NCBI RefSeq assembly: GCF_050433125.1
Contig: NZ_JBNPXV010000014.1
Coordinates: 1 to 64,000 of the forward strand
Reading direction: 5' to 3'
DNA from: Roseimarinus sediminis
GTDB lineage: Bacteria; Bacteroidota; Bacteroidia; Bacteroidales; Prolixibacteraceae
Length of the DNA: 64,000 bases
Shown here: positions 7,914-17,641 of the stretch, piece by piece
Position numbering within the stretch: position 1 is the stretch's first letter
How the letters are laid out: every line of letters starts with the position of its first letter
Made by a program: the position numbers and the translations under genes
The notes under the pieces: model-generated
The model's database searches: none
What the model was told of the DNA's origin: nothing
The model's input: the letters and a program-made list of their open reading frames with translations, nothing else

Positions 7914-8936
7914 TTATTGTTCTGATTTCTTTTTTAAACGATTTACGTCCATCGATAACTCAGGGAGATTTCTGAACACGGCATATACTCTGCGAAAACG
8001 TGAAGCATCCATGCCCCATTCTCCCATCATGATTTTTCCGTCGGGGATGTTGTTCGATGCACCTGTTTTTCCACCCAGTGTTACCTTATTGCCAATTTTG
8101 ATGTGACCGGCAACGCCTGCCTGGCCGCCAAATACACAATTGCTTCCAATGGTGGCCGAACCTGAAACGCCCACATGGGCAGCCATCACAGTGTTTTCTC
8201 CCACATCGACATTGTGTGCGATTTGTACAAGGTTGTCAATTTTAACCCCCTTGCGCAGTCTGGTCGAACCCATTGTGGCACAGTCGATGGTGGTGTTGGC
8301 TCCGATTTCTACATTGTCCTCGAGAACAACATTGCCAATCTGATGCAGTTTTTTATAGCTTCCGTCATCCTGCGGAGCAAAGCCGAAGCCATCGCTTCCG
8401 ATTACAGCCCCTGAGTGGATGATGCAATTTTTGCCGATGTTGCATTCAGGATACACTTTGGCACCTGCGTATAAAATGGTATTGTCGGCAATGGTAACAC
8501 CGCGTCCAATCCAGCATTGTGGGTAAATCTGTACATTGTTTCCAATCACTGCCCCTTCATCGATGTAGCTAAAGGCCCCTACGTAACAGTCCGATCCGAT
8601 GGTGGCTGTTGATGAGATGAATGAAGGGGCCTCAATGCCTTTTTTTACTGGTAGCGAGTCGACATAAAATTCCATTAGCCGGGCCAGCGCATCGTAGGCA
8701 TTCTCTACTTTTATAAGTGTTGGCTTTATTTCTTTTTCAGGCGTAAACGAGCGGTTGACCAAAACTACCGAGGCCTGGGTACTGTAGATGTATTCGTTGT
8801 ATTTCGGGTTGTATAAAAAGGAAATTGTGCCAGGTTGGCCATTTTCAATTTTCGAAACATTATTAATTTCAATATCCTGATCACCAATTAGCTCACCACC
8901 GAGAAATGAAGCGATCTGTCGTGCTGTGAATTTCAT
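7914..8936 (-). CDS. lpxD: UDP-3-O-acylglucosamine N-acyltransferase LpxD
   Basis: LpxD, about 340 aa, adds the second acyl chain to UDP-3-O-acyl-glucosamine in lipid A synthesis. The N-terminal uridine-binding domain (MKFTARQIASFLGG...) is followed by hexapeptide repeats with the family segments SGAVIGSDGFGF and QIAHNVDVGENT, the latter carrying the catalytic His. The C-terminus is a short helix. An in-frame ATG ten codons upstream (8966) exists, but the start at 8936 matches the usual N-terminus MKFTA and is preferred. It follows the HD gene closely and precedes lpxC/fabZ by 24 nt. Confidence 0.95.
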   Translation of the reverse strand: MKFTARQIASFLGGELIGDQDIEINNVSKIENGQPGTISFLYNPKYNEYIYSTQASVVLVNRSFTPEKEIKPTLIKVENAYDALARLMEFYVDSLPVKKGIEAPSFISSTATIGSDCYVGAFSYIDEGAVIGNNVQIYPQCWIGRGVTIADNTILYAGAKVYPECNIGKNCIIHSGAVIGSDGFGFAPQDDGSYKKLHQIGNVVLEDNVEIGANTTIDCATMGSTRLRKGVKIDNLVQIAHNVDVGENTVMAAHVGVSGSATIGSNCVFGGQAGVAGHIKIGNKVTLGGKTGASNNIPDGKIMMGEWGMDASRFRRVYAVFRNLPELSMDVNRLKKKSEQ

Positions 8937-8971
8937 GTGCTTTAAATTTAACCGCGAAATAAACAAAAAAA

Positions 8972-10225
8972 TTAATTATAATCCAATTCTTTGGGATAGC
9001 AGAGGAAATACTTCTTTACGCTTTTCGACAAAGCACCCAGGGCAATGTCGGATGCTTTCTCGAGGGTGACGGTCTTTCCGTTTTTAAGTAAAACCATGAT
9101 GTCGTCAACGTCGAGTTCGTATAATTTATTGGTAATGTGATCCGAAAAAACGTAAAAATGCGCATCATCCATGTCGAGCTTAAAATGTTGGACTGCTTTC
9201 GATCTCAGTTCATCGATGCGCCGGGCAGGGAAGGGTTTGGAGGCCAGTGCAATTTTAAATAATTTACGATTGACGATTGCTTTCGACAGATACGACAGAA
9301 CAGGATCGGGGTGCCTGCGCCATACTTTTATTGATGCCATGATGTCGGTATCGTCAAGATCGATAAAATGATTCAGTAGTTCAGCTTTCAATTCAGGATT
9401 ACTTAAGGCCCCGGGCGCGCTTTGATGATGAAGAAACCAGCTGAGGGCCGGTGTGGCAAAAATTTCATTTCCACTGAGGGCCTGTTGTTTGGCTCTTTTT
9501 AATACATTAATGAGCAGTTGCTCAGCAACAATAACTGTTTTATGCAGGTAAACCTGCCAATACATCAGCCGGCGGGCCAATAAAAATTTTTCAACCGAAT
9601 AGATTCCCTTTTTTTCTACCACCAACTGATCATTTCGAACATTCAACATTTTAATAATGCGGTCCGACCCGATGGTGCCTTCAACTACTCCGCTGAAAAA
9701 ACTGTCGCGACGAAGGTAGTCGAGACGGTCCATGTCGAGCTGGCTTGCAACCAGCTGATGCAGGAACTTTTTGTGGTACTGGTTGCGAAAAATAGCAATG
9801 GCCATATCAAGTTGATGGTTCATTTCCATGTTGAGTTGCTCCATCAGCATTAACGAAAGCTGCTCGTGCGTAACGCCTGTAACGAGTGTGTACTCCAGTG
9901 CGTGTGAAAAAGGACCGTGGCCGATGTCGTGAAGTAAAATGGCGATCATTACGGCTTCGGCTTCCTCGGGGCTGATTTCAATGTTTTTGATTCTCAGGGT
10001 GTCGATGGCCGACCGCATCAGGTGCAGGGCGCCCAGTGCATGTTCAAAGCGGGTGTGGTTGGCGCCGGGATACACCAGGTACGATAGTCCCAGTTGCTTT
10101 ATGCGCCGTAAACGTTGGAAATACGGATGTTCTATCAGATCGAAAACAACGTCCGACTGGAGGTTGATAAATCCAAAAACAGGATCGTTTAGTATCTTTC
10201 TTTTATTGGTTGAAAAGTCCGACAT
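8972..10225 (-). CDS. HD-domain phosphohydrolase (dGTPase-like)
   Basis: 417-aa cytoplasmic protein with an HD domain in its N-terminal half. Metal-ligand motifs are HTRFEHALGALHLM, LLHDIGHGPFSHALE (the HD pair) and a later LDMDRLDYLRRD. It belongs to the group annotated as HD-superfamily phosphohydrolases related to dNTP triphosphohydrolases; the true substrate is unknown. In Bacteroidota this gene commonly heads the lipid A operon, as here, being first and just upstream of lpxD. A -7-like TACTTTTG lies at 10271-10278, about 45 nt upstream. A direct role in lipid A synthesis is not supported by its sequence. Confidence 0.88.
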   Translation of the reverse strand: MSDFSTNKRKILNDPVFGFINLQSDVVFDLIEHPYFQRLRRIKQLGLSYLVYPGANHTRFEHALGALHLMRSAIDTLRIKNIEISPEEAEAVMIAILLHDIGHGPFSHALEYTLVTGVTHEQLSLMLMEQLNMEMNHQLDMAIAIFRNQYHKKFLHQLVASQLDMDRLDYLRRDSFFSGVVEGTIGSDRIIKMLNVRNDQLVVEKKGIYSVEKFLLARRLMYWQVYLHKTVIVAEQLLINVLKRAKQQALSGNEIFATPALSWFLHHQSAPGALSNPELKAELLNHFIDLDDTDIMASIKVWRRHPDPVLSYLSKAIVNRKLFKIALASKPFPARRIDELRSKAVQHFKLDMDDAHFYVFSDHITNKLYELDVDDIMVLLKNGKTVTLEKASDIALGALSKSVKKYFLCYPKELDYN

Positions 10226-10270
10226 GGCTCAATCATTGAGGTTGCAAAAGCCAACGTAAAAATGGCTGCT

Positions 10271-10278
10271 CAAAAGTA
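10271..10278 (-). promoter_or_regulatory. -7 element of the lipid A operon
   Basis: TACTTTTG on the minus strand matches TAnnTTTG and lies 46 nt before the HD gene start. No -33 TTTG at ideal spacing (the nearest is 24 nt away). Confidence 0.45.
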
Positions 10279-10380
10279 TAACACAATTCCGTGAAAACGA
10301 TGCAAATTGCTTAACATTTAACCCTTTGTTTCTTATATTTTACCAATGATTCATTATTCCCTGATATTTAACGTGCTGAT

Positions 10381-10411
10381 TTTGTTGGAATCATTATTAT
10401 TTGTATTTTTG
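10381..10411 (+). promoter_or_regulatory. rimP-nusA-infB promoter
   Basis: TTTG at 10381-10384, a 19-nt spacer and TATTTTTG at 10404-10411: a full match to the Bacteroidota TTTG / TAnnTTTG consensus. The expected transcription start near 10418 would give a leader of about 55 nt that contains the hairpin at 10434-10456. Confidence 0.7.
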
Positions 10412-10433
10412 GGCCGATTCTGTAAGTAAAATT

Positions 10434-10456
10434 ATAGGGGACTGGTAGTCCCCTAT
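10434..10456 (+). promoter_or_regulatory. Leader hairpin, possible attenuator, before rimP
   Basis: A perfect 10-bp stem (ATAGGGGACT with its complement) closed by a GGT loop, followed by TTTATT. It sits between the predicted promoter and the rimP ATG (10474). Form and T-rich tail resemble a short intrinsic terminator, so early termination or mRNA 5' stabilisation is possible. Regulation is inferred, not shown. Confidence 0.6.
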
Positions 10457-10473
10457 TTTATTAACCTTGCATC

Positions 10474-10938
10474 ATGATAAAAAAAGAAGAGATTGAAGCG
10501 CTGGTACAGCAGGAATTGTCCGATGAATATTTTATCGTCGACATTAAAGTAAGCAAAAACAATGCAATTGAATTGCTTATCGATGGAGACCAGGGTGTAA
10601 CAATTCAAAAGTGTGTTGAGGTAAGCAGAAGTATTGAGCAACAGCTCGACCGGGATCAGGAAGATTTTGAACTCAGTGTTTCATCGGCCGGTTTGGGAAA
10701 ACCTTTCAAGGTTTACCGGCAGTACGTGAAAAACATCGGGCAAAATGTGGAAGTTGTTCTCGATGGTGAAAAACCAATGACCGGAATCATTCAAAAGGTC
10801 GATGAAGAAGGTTTTGACCTCGAAATAAGAACACTTGAAAAACCTGAAGGTAAAAAGAAAAAAGTGGAAGTGATAAAAATCCAACGTATCCTGTTTGAGT
10901 CAAAGCCCAAAGTGAAAAACATTATATCGTTCAAATAA
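10474..10938 (+). CDS. rimP: Ribosome maturation factor RimP
   Basis: RimP, 154 aa, assists 30S ribosomal subunit maturation. The N-terminal alpha/beta domain includes IELLIDGDQGVTIQKCVEVSRSIEQQL, a family-typical segment, followed by ELSVSSAGLGKPF, the RimP form of the VSSPGLDRPL motif. The C-terminal domain is a small SH3-like barrel with a lysine-rich loop (GKKKKVEV). It is the first gene of the rimP-nusA-infB operon, which is conserved across bacteria, and is 15 nt before nusA. Confidence 0.94.
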   Translation: MIKKEEIEALVQQELSDEYFIVDIKVSKNNAIELLIDGDQGVTIQKCVEVSRSIEQQLDRDQEDFELSVSSAGLGKPFKVYRQYVKNIGQNVEVVLDGEKPMTGIIQKVDEEGFDLEIRTLEKPEGKKKKVEVIKIQRILFESKPKVKNIISFK

Positions 10939-10953
10939 TAAAAAAAGAAGAAA

Positions 10954-12192
10954 ATGGACAACGTTAGTCTGATTGATACGTTTGCCGAATTTAAGGACTT
11001 AAAGAACATCGACAGAGCCACTATGATGAGTGTGCTCGAAGATGTATTTCGTAATGTACTTCAGAAAAAGTACGGGAGCGATGAGAATTTCGATATCATT
11101 ATCAATATCGATAAGGGAGACTTTGAAATCTGGCATTATCGGGACGTTGTTGCCGATGACGAATTTACCGATCCCAATAAGGAGATTCCGCTTTCGGAGG
11201 CTAAAAAAATCGACGACGATTATGAAATCGGCGAAGAAGTAAGCGACGAAGTGAAATTAATTGACTTCGGCCGCAGAGCGATTCTGAACCTGCGTCAGAA
11301 TCTTGCAAGCCGTATTCTTGAACTCGAAAAAGACAGCATCTACATTAAATACAAGGACAAAGTTGGAGAAATTGTTACCGGCGAAGTTTATCAGATATGG
11401 AAGAAGGAAATTCTGGTACTCGACGACGAAGGCAATGAACTGATTCTGCCCAAAACAGAACAAATCCCTACCGACTATTTCCGGAAGGGTGACAATGTGC
11501 GTGCAGTAGTTTATAAAGTTGAATTGAAGAACAACAATCCGTTGATCATCCTGTCGCGTACGCAACCTGCTTTCCTCGAACGTTTGTTCGAACTTGAAGT
11601 TCCTGAGATTTTTGACGGTCTGATCACCATCAAAAAAATTGTCAGGGTGCCGGGGCAACGCGCTAAAATTGCCGTTGAATCGTACGATGAACGTATCGAC
11701 CCGGTTGGTGCCTGTGTCGGAATGAAGGGATCGAGAATACATGGAATTGTGAGGGAATTACGCAACGAGAACATCGATGTGATTAACTTCACTTCCAACC
11801 TGAATTTGTTTATTCAGCGTGCCCTCAATCCGGCGAAAATTACAAGCATTAAAATCAACGAAGAAAACAAAACAGCCGAAGTGTACCTCAAACCTGAAGA
11901 GGTTTCACTGGCTATTGGTAAAGGTGGTTTAAATATCAAGTTGGCCAGTCAGCTTACCGGTTACGAAATTGACGTCTACCGCGAAACAGAAGTTGACGAT
12001 GAAGATGTCAATCTCGACGAATTCACCGATGAAATTGAAGATTGGGTGATCGATGAGCTGAAGGCCATAGGATGCGATACAGCAAAAAATGTTTTGAGCC
12101 TGTCGCGTAAAGACCTTATTCAGCGTACCGACTTGGAAGAAGAAACCATCGACGATGTATTAAGAATTCTGAAATCTGAATTTGAAAAATAA
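10954..12192 (+). CDS. nusA: Transcription termination/antitermination factor NusA
   Basis: NusA, 412 aa, binds RNA polymerase and modulates pausing, termination and antitermination. Order of domains: N-terminal RNAP-binding domain (residues 1-130, DTFAEFKDLKNIDRATMMSVLEDVF), S1 domain with GEIVTGEVYQIWKKEILV (about 135-200), and two KH domains with GACVGMKGSRIHGIVREL and LAIGKGGLNIKLASQLTG. It ends shortly after a short helix-hairpin-helix-like acidic region (to DVLRILKSEFEK), so it is shorter than the enterobacterial protein, as usual for this phylum. The final codons overlap a possible alternative TTG start of infB. Confidence 0.96.
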   Translation: MDNVSLIDTFAEFKDLKNIDRATMMSVLEDVFRNVLQKKYGSDENFDIIINIDKGDFEIWHYRDVVADDEFTDPNKEIPLSEAKKIDDDYEIGEEVSDEVKLIDFGRRAILNLRQNLASRILELEKDSIYIKYKDKVGEIVTGEVYQIWKKEILVLDDEGNELILPKTEQIPTDYFRKGDNVRAVVYKVELKNNNPLIILSRTQPAFLERLFELEVPEIFDGLITIKKIVRVPGQRAKIAVESYDERIDPVGACVGMKGSRIHGIVRELRNENIDVINFTSNLNLFIQRALNPAKITSIKINEENKTAEVYLKPEEVSLAIGKGGLNIKLASQLTGYEIDVYRETEVDDEDVNLDEFTDEIEDWVIDELKAIGCDTAKNVLSLSRKDLIQRTDLEEETIDDVLRILKSEFEK

Positions 12193-12235
12193 CAAACAGA
12201 TTTCTCAAAAGAATAAAAATTTCGAAAGGTTAAAT

Positions 12236-15200
12236 ATGGTATCTGGCAAAGGAACAAAACGACTCGGTAAAGTTGCAAGAGAGTTCAACGTAGGAATTTC
12301 TACAATCGTTGAATTTCTTCATAAAAAGGGTCATCAGGTCGATTCGAATCCAAATGCAAAGATCAACGACGAAGCCTATGGACTCCTGCAAAAGGAGTAC
12401 AGCAGCGACATCTCGTTGAAGAAGGAATCGGAAAAGCTTAATCTCCGTGCTCACCGTCATCAGAAAAATGAAACACTTAGCATCGATGATATCGATGAAA
12501 AGGAAACTGAGGATGAAGTGACCGATGAGGAGAAAGAAGATGATCATGTACTGCGGATTACCGATCACAGTGCAAAAAAGAGTGCTCAGGCTCCTGCCCG
12601 CGAGAAAAAGGCAGTTGAAGAGATCAAGACAGAAACACCCAAACAGCAAGTAAAAATTCTGGGTAAAATGGATCTTGAGAAAAAGCCGGTGCCTAAAAAA
12701 GAGGAAAAACCTGCAGAGGAGGTTCCCGCACAAGAAGTTCCTGTTGAAGATACAAGCAAGTCAGTTGCCAGGGAAACAAGTGTTGAGAAAAAAGAGAGCC
12801 ACGAAGTTGTCAAAAAGGAAGAACATGCGGCCAAAAGCGAGAAAGCATCCGAAGCTGAAACACCTGTAGCAAAAGAAGAAAAGGCCGAAGCAAAATCAGA
12901 AAGCGAAGAAGCCAAAGCCCCTGAGAAACAAGTAGAACGGGCCGATAAAAAGCCCGGGGAGGAAGCTGCCGGTGAAAAGCTGAAAAAGGCTCATCCAAAA
13001 GTAAAAACACCCGAAGAAAAAGCCGCTCCCGCTAAAGAAAGTAACGACATTGAAACCAAAATACCGAAGGTAGAAAATGATGTTAAAGTAGTCGGGCATC
13101 TCGATCTCAAATCGATTAATCAGCTTACGCGTCCACCCAAAAAGAGTAAAAAACAAAGGGAAGAAGAACGCAAGGCACGTTTGGTTAAGAAGAAGCCCGA
13201 AGAGAAAGCAGGCGAAAAGCCCGCCGATGCCAATAACCAGTCGGCCGATGCCAAGCGCCGTAAGCGCAAACGAATTAAAAAAGAACGCGTTGATCCGGCC
13301 GCCGGTGGAACGGCTGCAACTTCTCAAAATAAAGACAGTGCAGGCAAACGTCCAACGCTGAACCGAAAACGTAAGCGTCCGGTTCGTCAGGAAGTTTCAG
13401 AAGTAGATGTTCAAAAACAGGTGAAGGATACCCTGGCTCGTTTAACCAATAAGTCGAAATCGAAAGGCGCCAAGTACCGTCGTGAAAAGCGTGCAGCCTA
13501 CACCGAGAAGAAGGCCAGCGATATGGCCAAAGCCGAAGAAGGACAAATGGTTCTTAAGGTAACTGAGTTCGTTTCGGTGAATGAATTGGCCAACATGATG
13601 GATGTAAATGTCAACCAGGTCATCTCAAGTTGTATGAGTCTTGGATTGTTCGTTTCGATTAATCAACGCCTCGATGCAGAAACCCTCTCGCTGGTAGCAG
13701 AAGAGTTTGGATACAAGGTCGAATTTATCAGTGCCGAAGTAATGGATGCCATCGACGACGAAGCTGACTCCGAAGAAAATTTGAAATCCCGTCCACCAAT
13801 TGTTACCGTAATGGGGCACGTTGACCACGGTAAAACATCCCTTCTCGACTACATCCGTAAGGCCAACGTAATTGCCGGCGAGGCAGGTGGTATTACCCAG
13901 CACATTGGAGCTTATAACGTAGAACTTGAAGACGGCCGCCAAATCACCTTCCTTGATACACCAGGTCACGAGGCCTTTACTGCCATGCGTGCCAGGGGTG
14001 CCCAGGTAACCGATATTGCCATCATTATTGTGGCAGCCGATGATAACGTGATGCCGCAAACCATCGAGGCCATTAATCATGCCTCGGCCGCAGGCGTCCC
14101 AATCATCTTTGCAATTAATAAAATTGACAAACCGGGTGCCAATCCCGACGCCATCAAGGAAAAGCTGGCCAATATGAATTATTTGGTTGAAGCCTGGGGT
14201 GGTAAATACCAGTCGCAGGATATTTCAGCTAAAAACGGTATTGGTATCGAAGAATTACTCGAGAAAGTATTGCTTGAAGCTGAAATGCTCGAACTGAAGG
14301 CGAATCCGGACAGGAATGCCACTGGTTCGATTATTGAATCATCGCTCGACCGTGGTCGTGGCTATGTGGCTACTGTGCTGGTACAAAACGGAACCCTGAA
14401 AGAAGGAGATATCATTTTAGCAGGTCAGTACATGGGACACGTTAAGGCCATGTTCAACGAGCGGAATAAAAAGATCAGCCAGGCCGGACCTGCTGAGCCG
14501 GCGCTGATACTTGGCTTGAATGGTGCCCCGCAGGCTGGTGATAAGTTCAATGTAATGGATACCGAACGCGATGCCCGGCAAATTGCCAATAAGCGGGAGC
14601 AACTCCAGCGCGAACAGGGTATGCGTACCCAAAAGCACATTACGCTTGACGAAATTGGTCGTCGTATCGCCATTGGAAACTTCCAGGAACTGAATGTCAT
14701 TGTGAAAGGTGATGTGGACGGTTCAATCGAAGCCTTGTCCGACTCGCTGATTAAGCTTTCTACCGACGAAATTCAGGTGAATGTGAAACACAAAGCGGTA
14801 GGTCAGATTTCAGAATCGGATGTAATGCTTGCCTCGGCTTCCGACGCAATTATTATTGGTTTCCAGGTGCGTCCTTCGCTGGCCGCCCGTAAGCTGGCCG
14901 AACAGGAGCAGATCGATGTCAGACTCTATTCGATTATTTACGATGCAATCGAAGAAATCAGGGCTGCCATGGAAGGCATGCTTTCGCCCGAAATCAGGGA
15001 AGAAATTGTGGGTACAGCCGAAGTTCAGGAAGTATACAAAATCACCAAGGTGGGAACCATTGCCGGTTGTATTGTTCGTGATGGAAAAATCATCCGTAAC
15101 AACAAAGTTCGTGTTATCCGCGACGGTATAGTAATTTACACCGGCGATCTGGGCTCTCTTAAACGTTTTAAAGAGGATGTGAAGGAAGTCAAGAATGGTT

Positions 15201-15295
15201 ATGAATGTGGAATGAACGTTGGCAATTACAACGATATTAAGGTGGGCGATACCATCGAATCGTTTACAACCGTTGAGGTAGCCAAAAAATTGTAA
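12236..15295 (+). CDS. infB: Translation initiation factor IF-2
   Basis: IF-2 delivers initiator fMet-tRNA to the ribosome and hydrolyses GTP. The N-terminus (KRLGKVAREFNVGISTIVEFLHKKG) is the Bacteroidota-type N-domain. Residues about 80-430 are a long, low-complexity Lys/Glu/Ala-rich linker. The GTPase core has GHVDHGKTS (G1), DTPGHEAFTAMRARG (G3) and NKIDK (G4), followed by domains II, III and C2. The ATG at 12236 (MVSGKGTKRLGK) is preferred to an upstream in-frame TTG at 12182 that overlaps nusA; this gives about 1019 aa. It is the last gene of the operon and is followed by a strong terminator. Confidence 0.96.
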   Translation: MVSGKGTKRLGKVAREFNVGISTIVEFLHKKGHQVDSNPNAKINDEAYGLLQKEYSSDISLKKESEKLNLRAHRHQKNETLSIDDIDEKETEDEVTDEEKEDDHVLRITDHSAKKSAQAPAREKKAVEEIKTETPKQQVKILGKMDLEKKPVPKKEEKPAEEVPAQEVPVEDTSKSVARETSVEKKESHEVVKKEEHAAKSEKASEAETPVAKEEKAEAKSESEEAKAPEKQVERADKKPGEEAAGEKLKKAHPKVKTPEEKAAPAKESNDIETKIPKVENDVKVVGHLDLKSINQLTRPPKKSKKQREEERKARLVKKKPEEKAGEKPADANNQSADAKRRKRKRIKKERVDPAAGGTAATSQNKDSAGKRPTLNRKRKRPVRQEVSEVDVQKQVKDTLARLTNKSKSKGAKYRREKRAAYTEKKASDMAKAEEGQMVLKVTEFVSVNELANMMDVNVNQVISSCMSLGLFVSINQRLDAETLSLVAEEFGYKVEFISAEVMDAIDDEADSEENLKSRPPIVTVMGHVDHGKTSLLDYIRKANVIAGEAGGITQHIGAYNVELEDGRQITFLDTPGHEAFTAMRARGAQVTDIAIIIVAADDNVMPQTIEAINHASAAGVPIIFAINKIDKPGANPDAIKEKLANMNYLVEAWGGKYQSQDISAKNGIGIEELLEKVLLEAEMLELKANPDRNATGSIIESSLDRGRGYVATVLVQNGTLKEGDIILAGQYMGHVKAMFNERNKKISQAGPAEPALILGLNGAPQAGDKFNVMDTERDARQIANKREQLQREQGMRTQKHITLDEIGRRIAIGNFQELNVIVKGDVDGSIEALSDSLIKLSTDEIQVNVKHKAVGQISESDVMLASASDAIIIGFQVRPSLAARKLAEQEQIDVRLYSIIYDAIEEIRAAMEGMLSPEIREEIVGTAEVQEVYKITKVGTIAGCIVRDGKIIRNNKVRVIRDGIVIYTGDLGSLKRFKEDVKEVKNGYECGMNVGNYNDIKVGDTIESFTTVEVAKKL

Positions 15296-15313
15296 GTTCA
15301 AAAACTAATAATA

Positions 15314-15344
15314 AAGAAGAGCCCGCATCATGCGGGCTCTTCTT
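15314..15344 (+). terminator. infB terminator
   Basis: A perfect 14-bp stem (AAGAAGAGCCCGCA with its complement) and a 3-nt loop, with A-rich upstream and T-containing downstream sequence. It ends the rimP-nusA-infB operon and may also serve the convergent GH42 gene. Confidence 0.85.
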
Positions 15345-15411
15345 CATTGTAGTTATTTGAAAAGGAAACAGCCGCTTCTGTTTTGGCCGGTTTCTTCTAA
15401 GCATCAATTCT

Positions 15412-17481
15412 TTAATCGAGTTTCCATACAAGTACTCCGGCTGTTGGGATTACGCGCTGACCAACCAGGATCTCAGCATCTGAGGGAAGTTTCATGGTGT
15501 AGTCGCTATCGGCATAATTCATGGCAATACCGAAACCATCGCGGTATTCAACAATCACTCCCGGCGGGTAGTTTTCAACAGCGATGTTGAGACGCTTATA
15601 AACTTTTTTTAGTACAGCCAATTCGAGATCTCCCTTATTGCTGTCGGCTCCCACATAACAAACACTGCCTTTTTTTAGCTGATGAAAACTCACTGCAGTT
15701 TTTCCGGCATAGAAGTCTCCGCTGTAGCTTGCCCAGCTTTCGGTTTCCTTACCGGGATTCAGCAGGTCGCCCCAGCTGGTCCATGCAAAGCGTTCATCAC
15801 CCATAATCACTGTATCCGAAGCATAAGGCCGCAGCAGGTCGTAGCTTTCAATCTCACCACCAATGAGTTGATAAATGGGTTCGGCATGACGGGCTTCCCA
15901 CAGATGCCCGAGTTCATTCTGATGTCCTGTACGGCACGACATGACCAGATTGCCTCCATTTTCAACATAAGTACTTAATTTTTCGATCAGTTCGAGGCTC
16001 ATTTGCTGATAGGCCGGAACAATGATTACCGGATAAGCTGTAAAATCCATGGTGTCGCGAATAAAATCGACCGGTGCGCCAAACGATTTTAAAGCCTTGT
16101 AGTATTTTAATACATGTTGCTCGGTATCCCAAAGGGTGGTTTGCTTGTTCTGATTCATGGCAACCGTATTGTCGGGATCGTATAGAATGGCGCTGGTTTT
16201 TGTTTCATAGCTTTCGGGAATCGTTCCCAACGATGCATGTTCACGCAAGTGATTGATCTCATTCATAAACTGCTGAAACTCCAGTCCGCCGGGAGTAGGG
16301 CTCACACCATCGGGGCCAACAATTCCATAGTGATACTGCTCGTAGCCATAAACGGGGGCTCTGAAGCGGTAGGTACAGGTGAGCTGACTTCCTCCGGCAA
16401 ACACATGCCATAGCCACAAACGAACGGCACCTGGAAGTGGCTGTGAATTAATGGAGCCCCAGTTAACCTGACCCGGCTGTAATTCCATAACACCATAAAT
16501 TGGTGTCAGCGGTCTGAAATAGTCGTTGGCCATGGCAATTCGCGAATATTCTCCCACGCGATAGCCTTTACGGCCAATACCGGTATGTTCGCCATAAACC
16601 ATGTAGCGGGTGTAGGTGATAAAGTCGAGTTCCTTGCTGGCACCTGCATAACGGGCATCGTAATAGGGAATGTAATTGGTGGTGATCCATTGGTTACGAT
16701 GGACGTATTTGCGGATGGCTGCGGCCTGCTCGTCGAGAAATGATGCGGTTTCGTGATCGCAAAAGCGGCTGTGGTCGAGACGTTGATACAGGTTCATTCC
16801 CCATTGGCTGCGTTTGGGAATGTTGATCTCGGTGAAGTCGCTGTAGGTGCCACTCCAGAAATTAGTACCCCAGGCTTTGTTCAGTGCATCGATGCTGTGG
16901 TATTTTTCTTTGAGCCATTCACGAAAGCGTTTTTGAGCATCGGCACTAAAATCAACGTTGGTAGCAGGCTCATTATCGAGTTGCCAGCCAATAATACGTT
17001 CATCGTTTCCATAGTGTTGGGCCAATTCAACAATCATTTTCATGGAGTAACGGCGGTATACCTCGCTTGAAAAGGAAGCATGCTGTCGCGAACCATGGTC
17101 CATGCGTGTTCCGTCTTCATGCATTTTTAAAATTTCAGGGTATTTGCGAACCAGCCAAACAGGCGGTGTGGCAGTTGAAGTACACATGATTACTTTTAGC
17201 TGGTGTTTGTCAGCCAAGGCAACAGCTCTGTCCAGCCAGTCAAAATCGTAAACTCCTTCCTCGGGTTCGAGTTGCGCCCAGGCAAACTCAGCAAAATGAG
17301 TAAACTCAAAACCCATTTCGGCCATTTTTTTCAGGTCACGGTCCCAGTGTGCCTCATCCCAATGTTCGGGATAATAGTAGGCACCAACAGTGGTCAGGTC
17401 TTCGGGCGGAAAGAAATTACTGCGCTGAGCCAGGGCCTGTGTGGCCATGAATACCAGTAAGATAAATACTACGCTTCGCAT
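15412..17481 (-). CDS. Secreted GH42 beta-galactosidase
   Basis: 689 aa with a cleavable signal peptide (MRSVVFILLVFMATQALAQ). The TIM-barrel begins with TTVGAYYYPEHWDEAHWDRDL, typical of glycoside hydrolase family 42. The predicted acid/base is Glu171 in GWQLDNEP and the nucleophile Glu333 in VMELQPGQVNWG. A trimerisation-type domain (SAILYDPDNTVAMNQ... onward) and a short beta C-terminal domain follow. It should release galactose from beta-galactosides in the periplasm or at the surface. It lies downstream of susD in the same direction, but a hairpin (17587-17616) separates them, so it may have its own promoter or depend on readthrough. It is the only glycosidase of this small PUL. Confidence 0.92.
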   Translation of the reverse strand: MRSVVFILLVFMATQALAQRSNFFPPEDLTTVGAYYYPEHWDEAHWDRDLKKMAEMGFEFTHFAEFAWAQLEPEEGVYDFDWLDRAVALADKHQLKVIMCTSTATPPVWLVRKYPEILKMHEDGTRMDHGSRQHASFSSEVYRRYSMKMIVELAQHYGNDERIIGWQLDNEPATNVDFSADAQKRFREWLKEKYHSIDALNKAWGTNFWSGTYSDFTEINIPKRSQWGMNLYQRLDHSRFCDHETASFLDEQAAAIRKYVHRNQWITTNYIPYYDARYAGASKELDFITYTRYMVYGEHTGIGRKGYRVGEYSRIAMANDYFRPLTPIYGVMELQPGQVNWGSINSQPLPGAVRLWLWHVFAGGSQLTCTYRFRAPVYGYEQYHYGIVGPDGVSPTPGGLEFQQFMNEINHLREHASLGTIPESYETKTSAILYDPDNTVAMNQNKQTTLWDTEQHVLKYYKALKSFGAPVDFIRDTMDFTAYPVIIVPAYQQMSLELIEKLSTYVENGGNLVMSCRTGHQNELGHLWEARHAEPIYQLIGGEIESYDLLRPYASDTVIMGDERFAWTSWGDLLNPGKETESWASYSGDFYAGKTAVSFHQLKKGSVCYVGADSNKGDLELAVLKKVYKRLNIAVENYPPGVIVEYRDGFGIAMNYADSDYTMKLPSDAEILVGQRVIPTAGVLVWKLD

Positions 17482-17586
17482 TGTGTTTTTCGATTTAAGT
17501 TAATGTTGGCAATACAGCGATTAAGATACATAAATTCGCTGAACATTGGCAGGCAGTTCAGGCGAGTAGGTTTAGACCATAAAGAA

Positions 17587-17616
17587 AAGGAGTGACTGTA
17601 ATGCCAGCCACTCCTT
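17587..17616 (-). terminator. Hairpin after susD
   Basis: AAGGAGTG.../CACTCCTT stem, extended by CTG/CAG pairing, followed on the minus strand by TTTCTTTAT. It lies between susD and the GH42 gene and could reduce transcription into the latter. Confidence 0.65.
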
Positions 17617-17641
17617 AAATTACTAAACTGCGAACTTTGTC

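Noticed and set aside
12182..12235. TTG start for infB at 12182
   Set aside because: It overlaps nusA and adds 18 residues not typical of IF-2; the ATG at 12236 gives the expected N-terminus.
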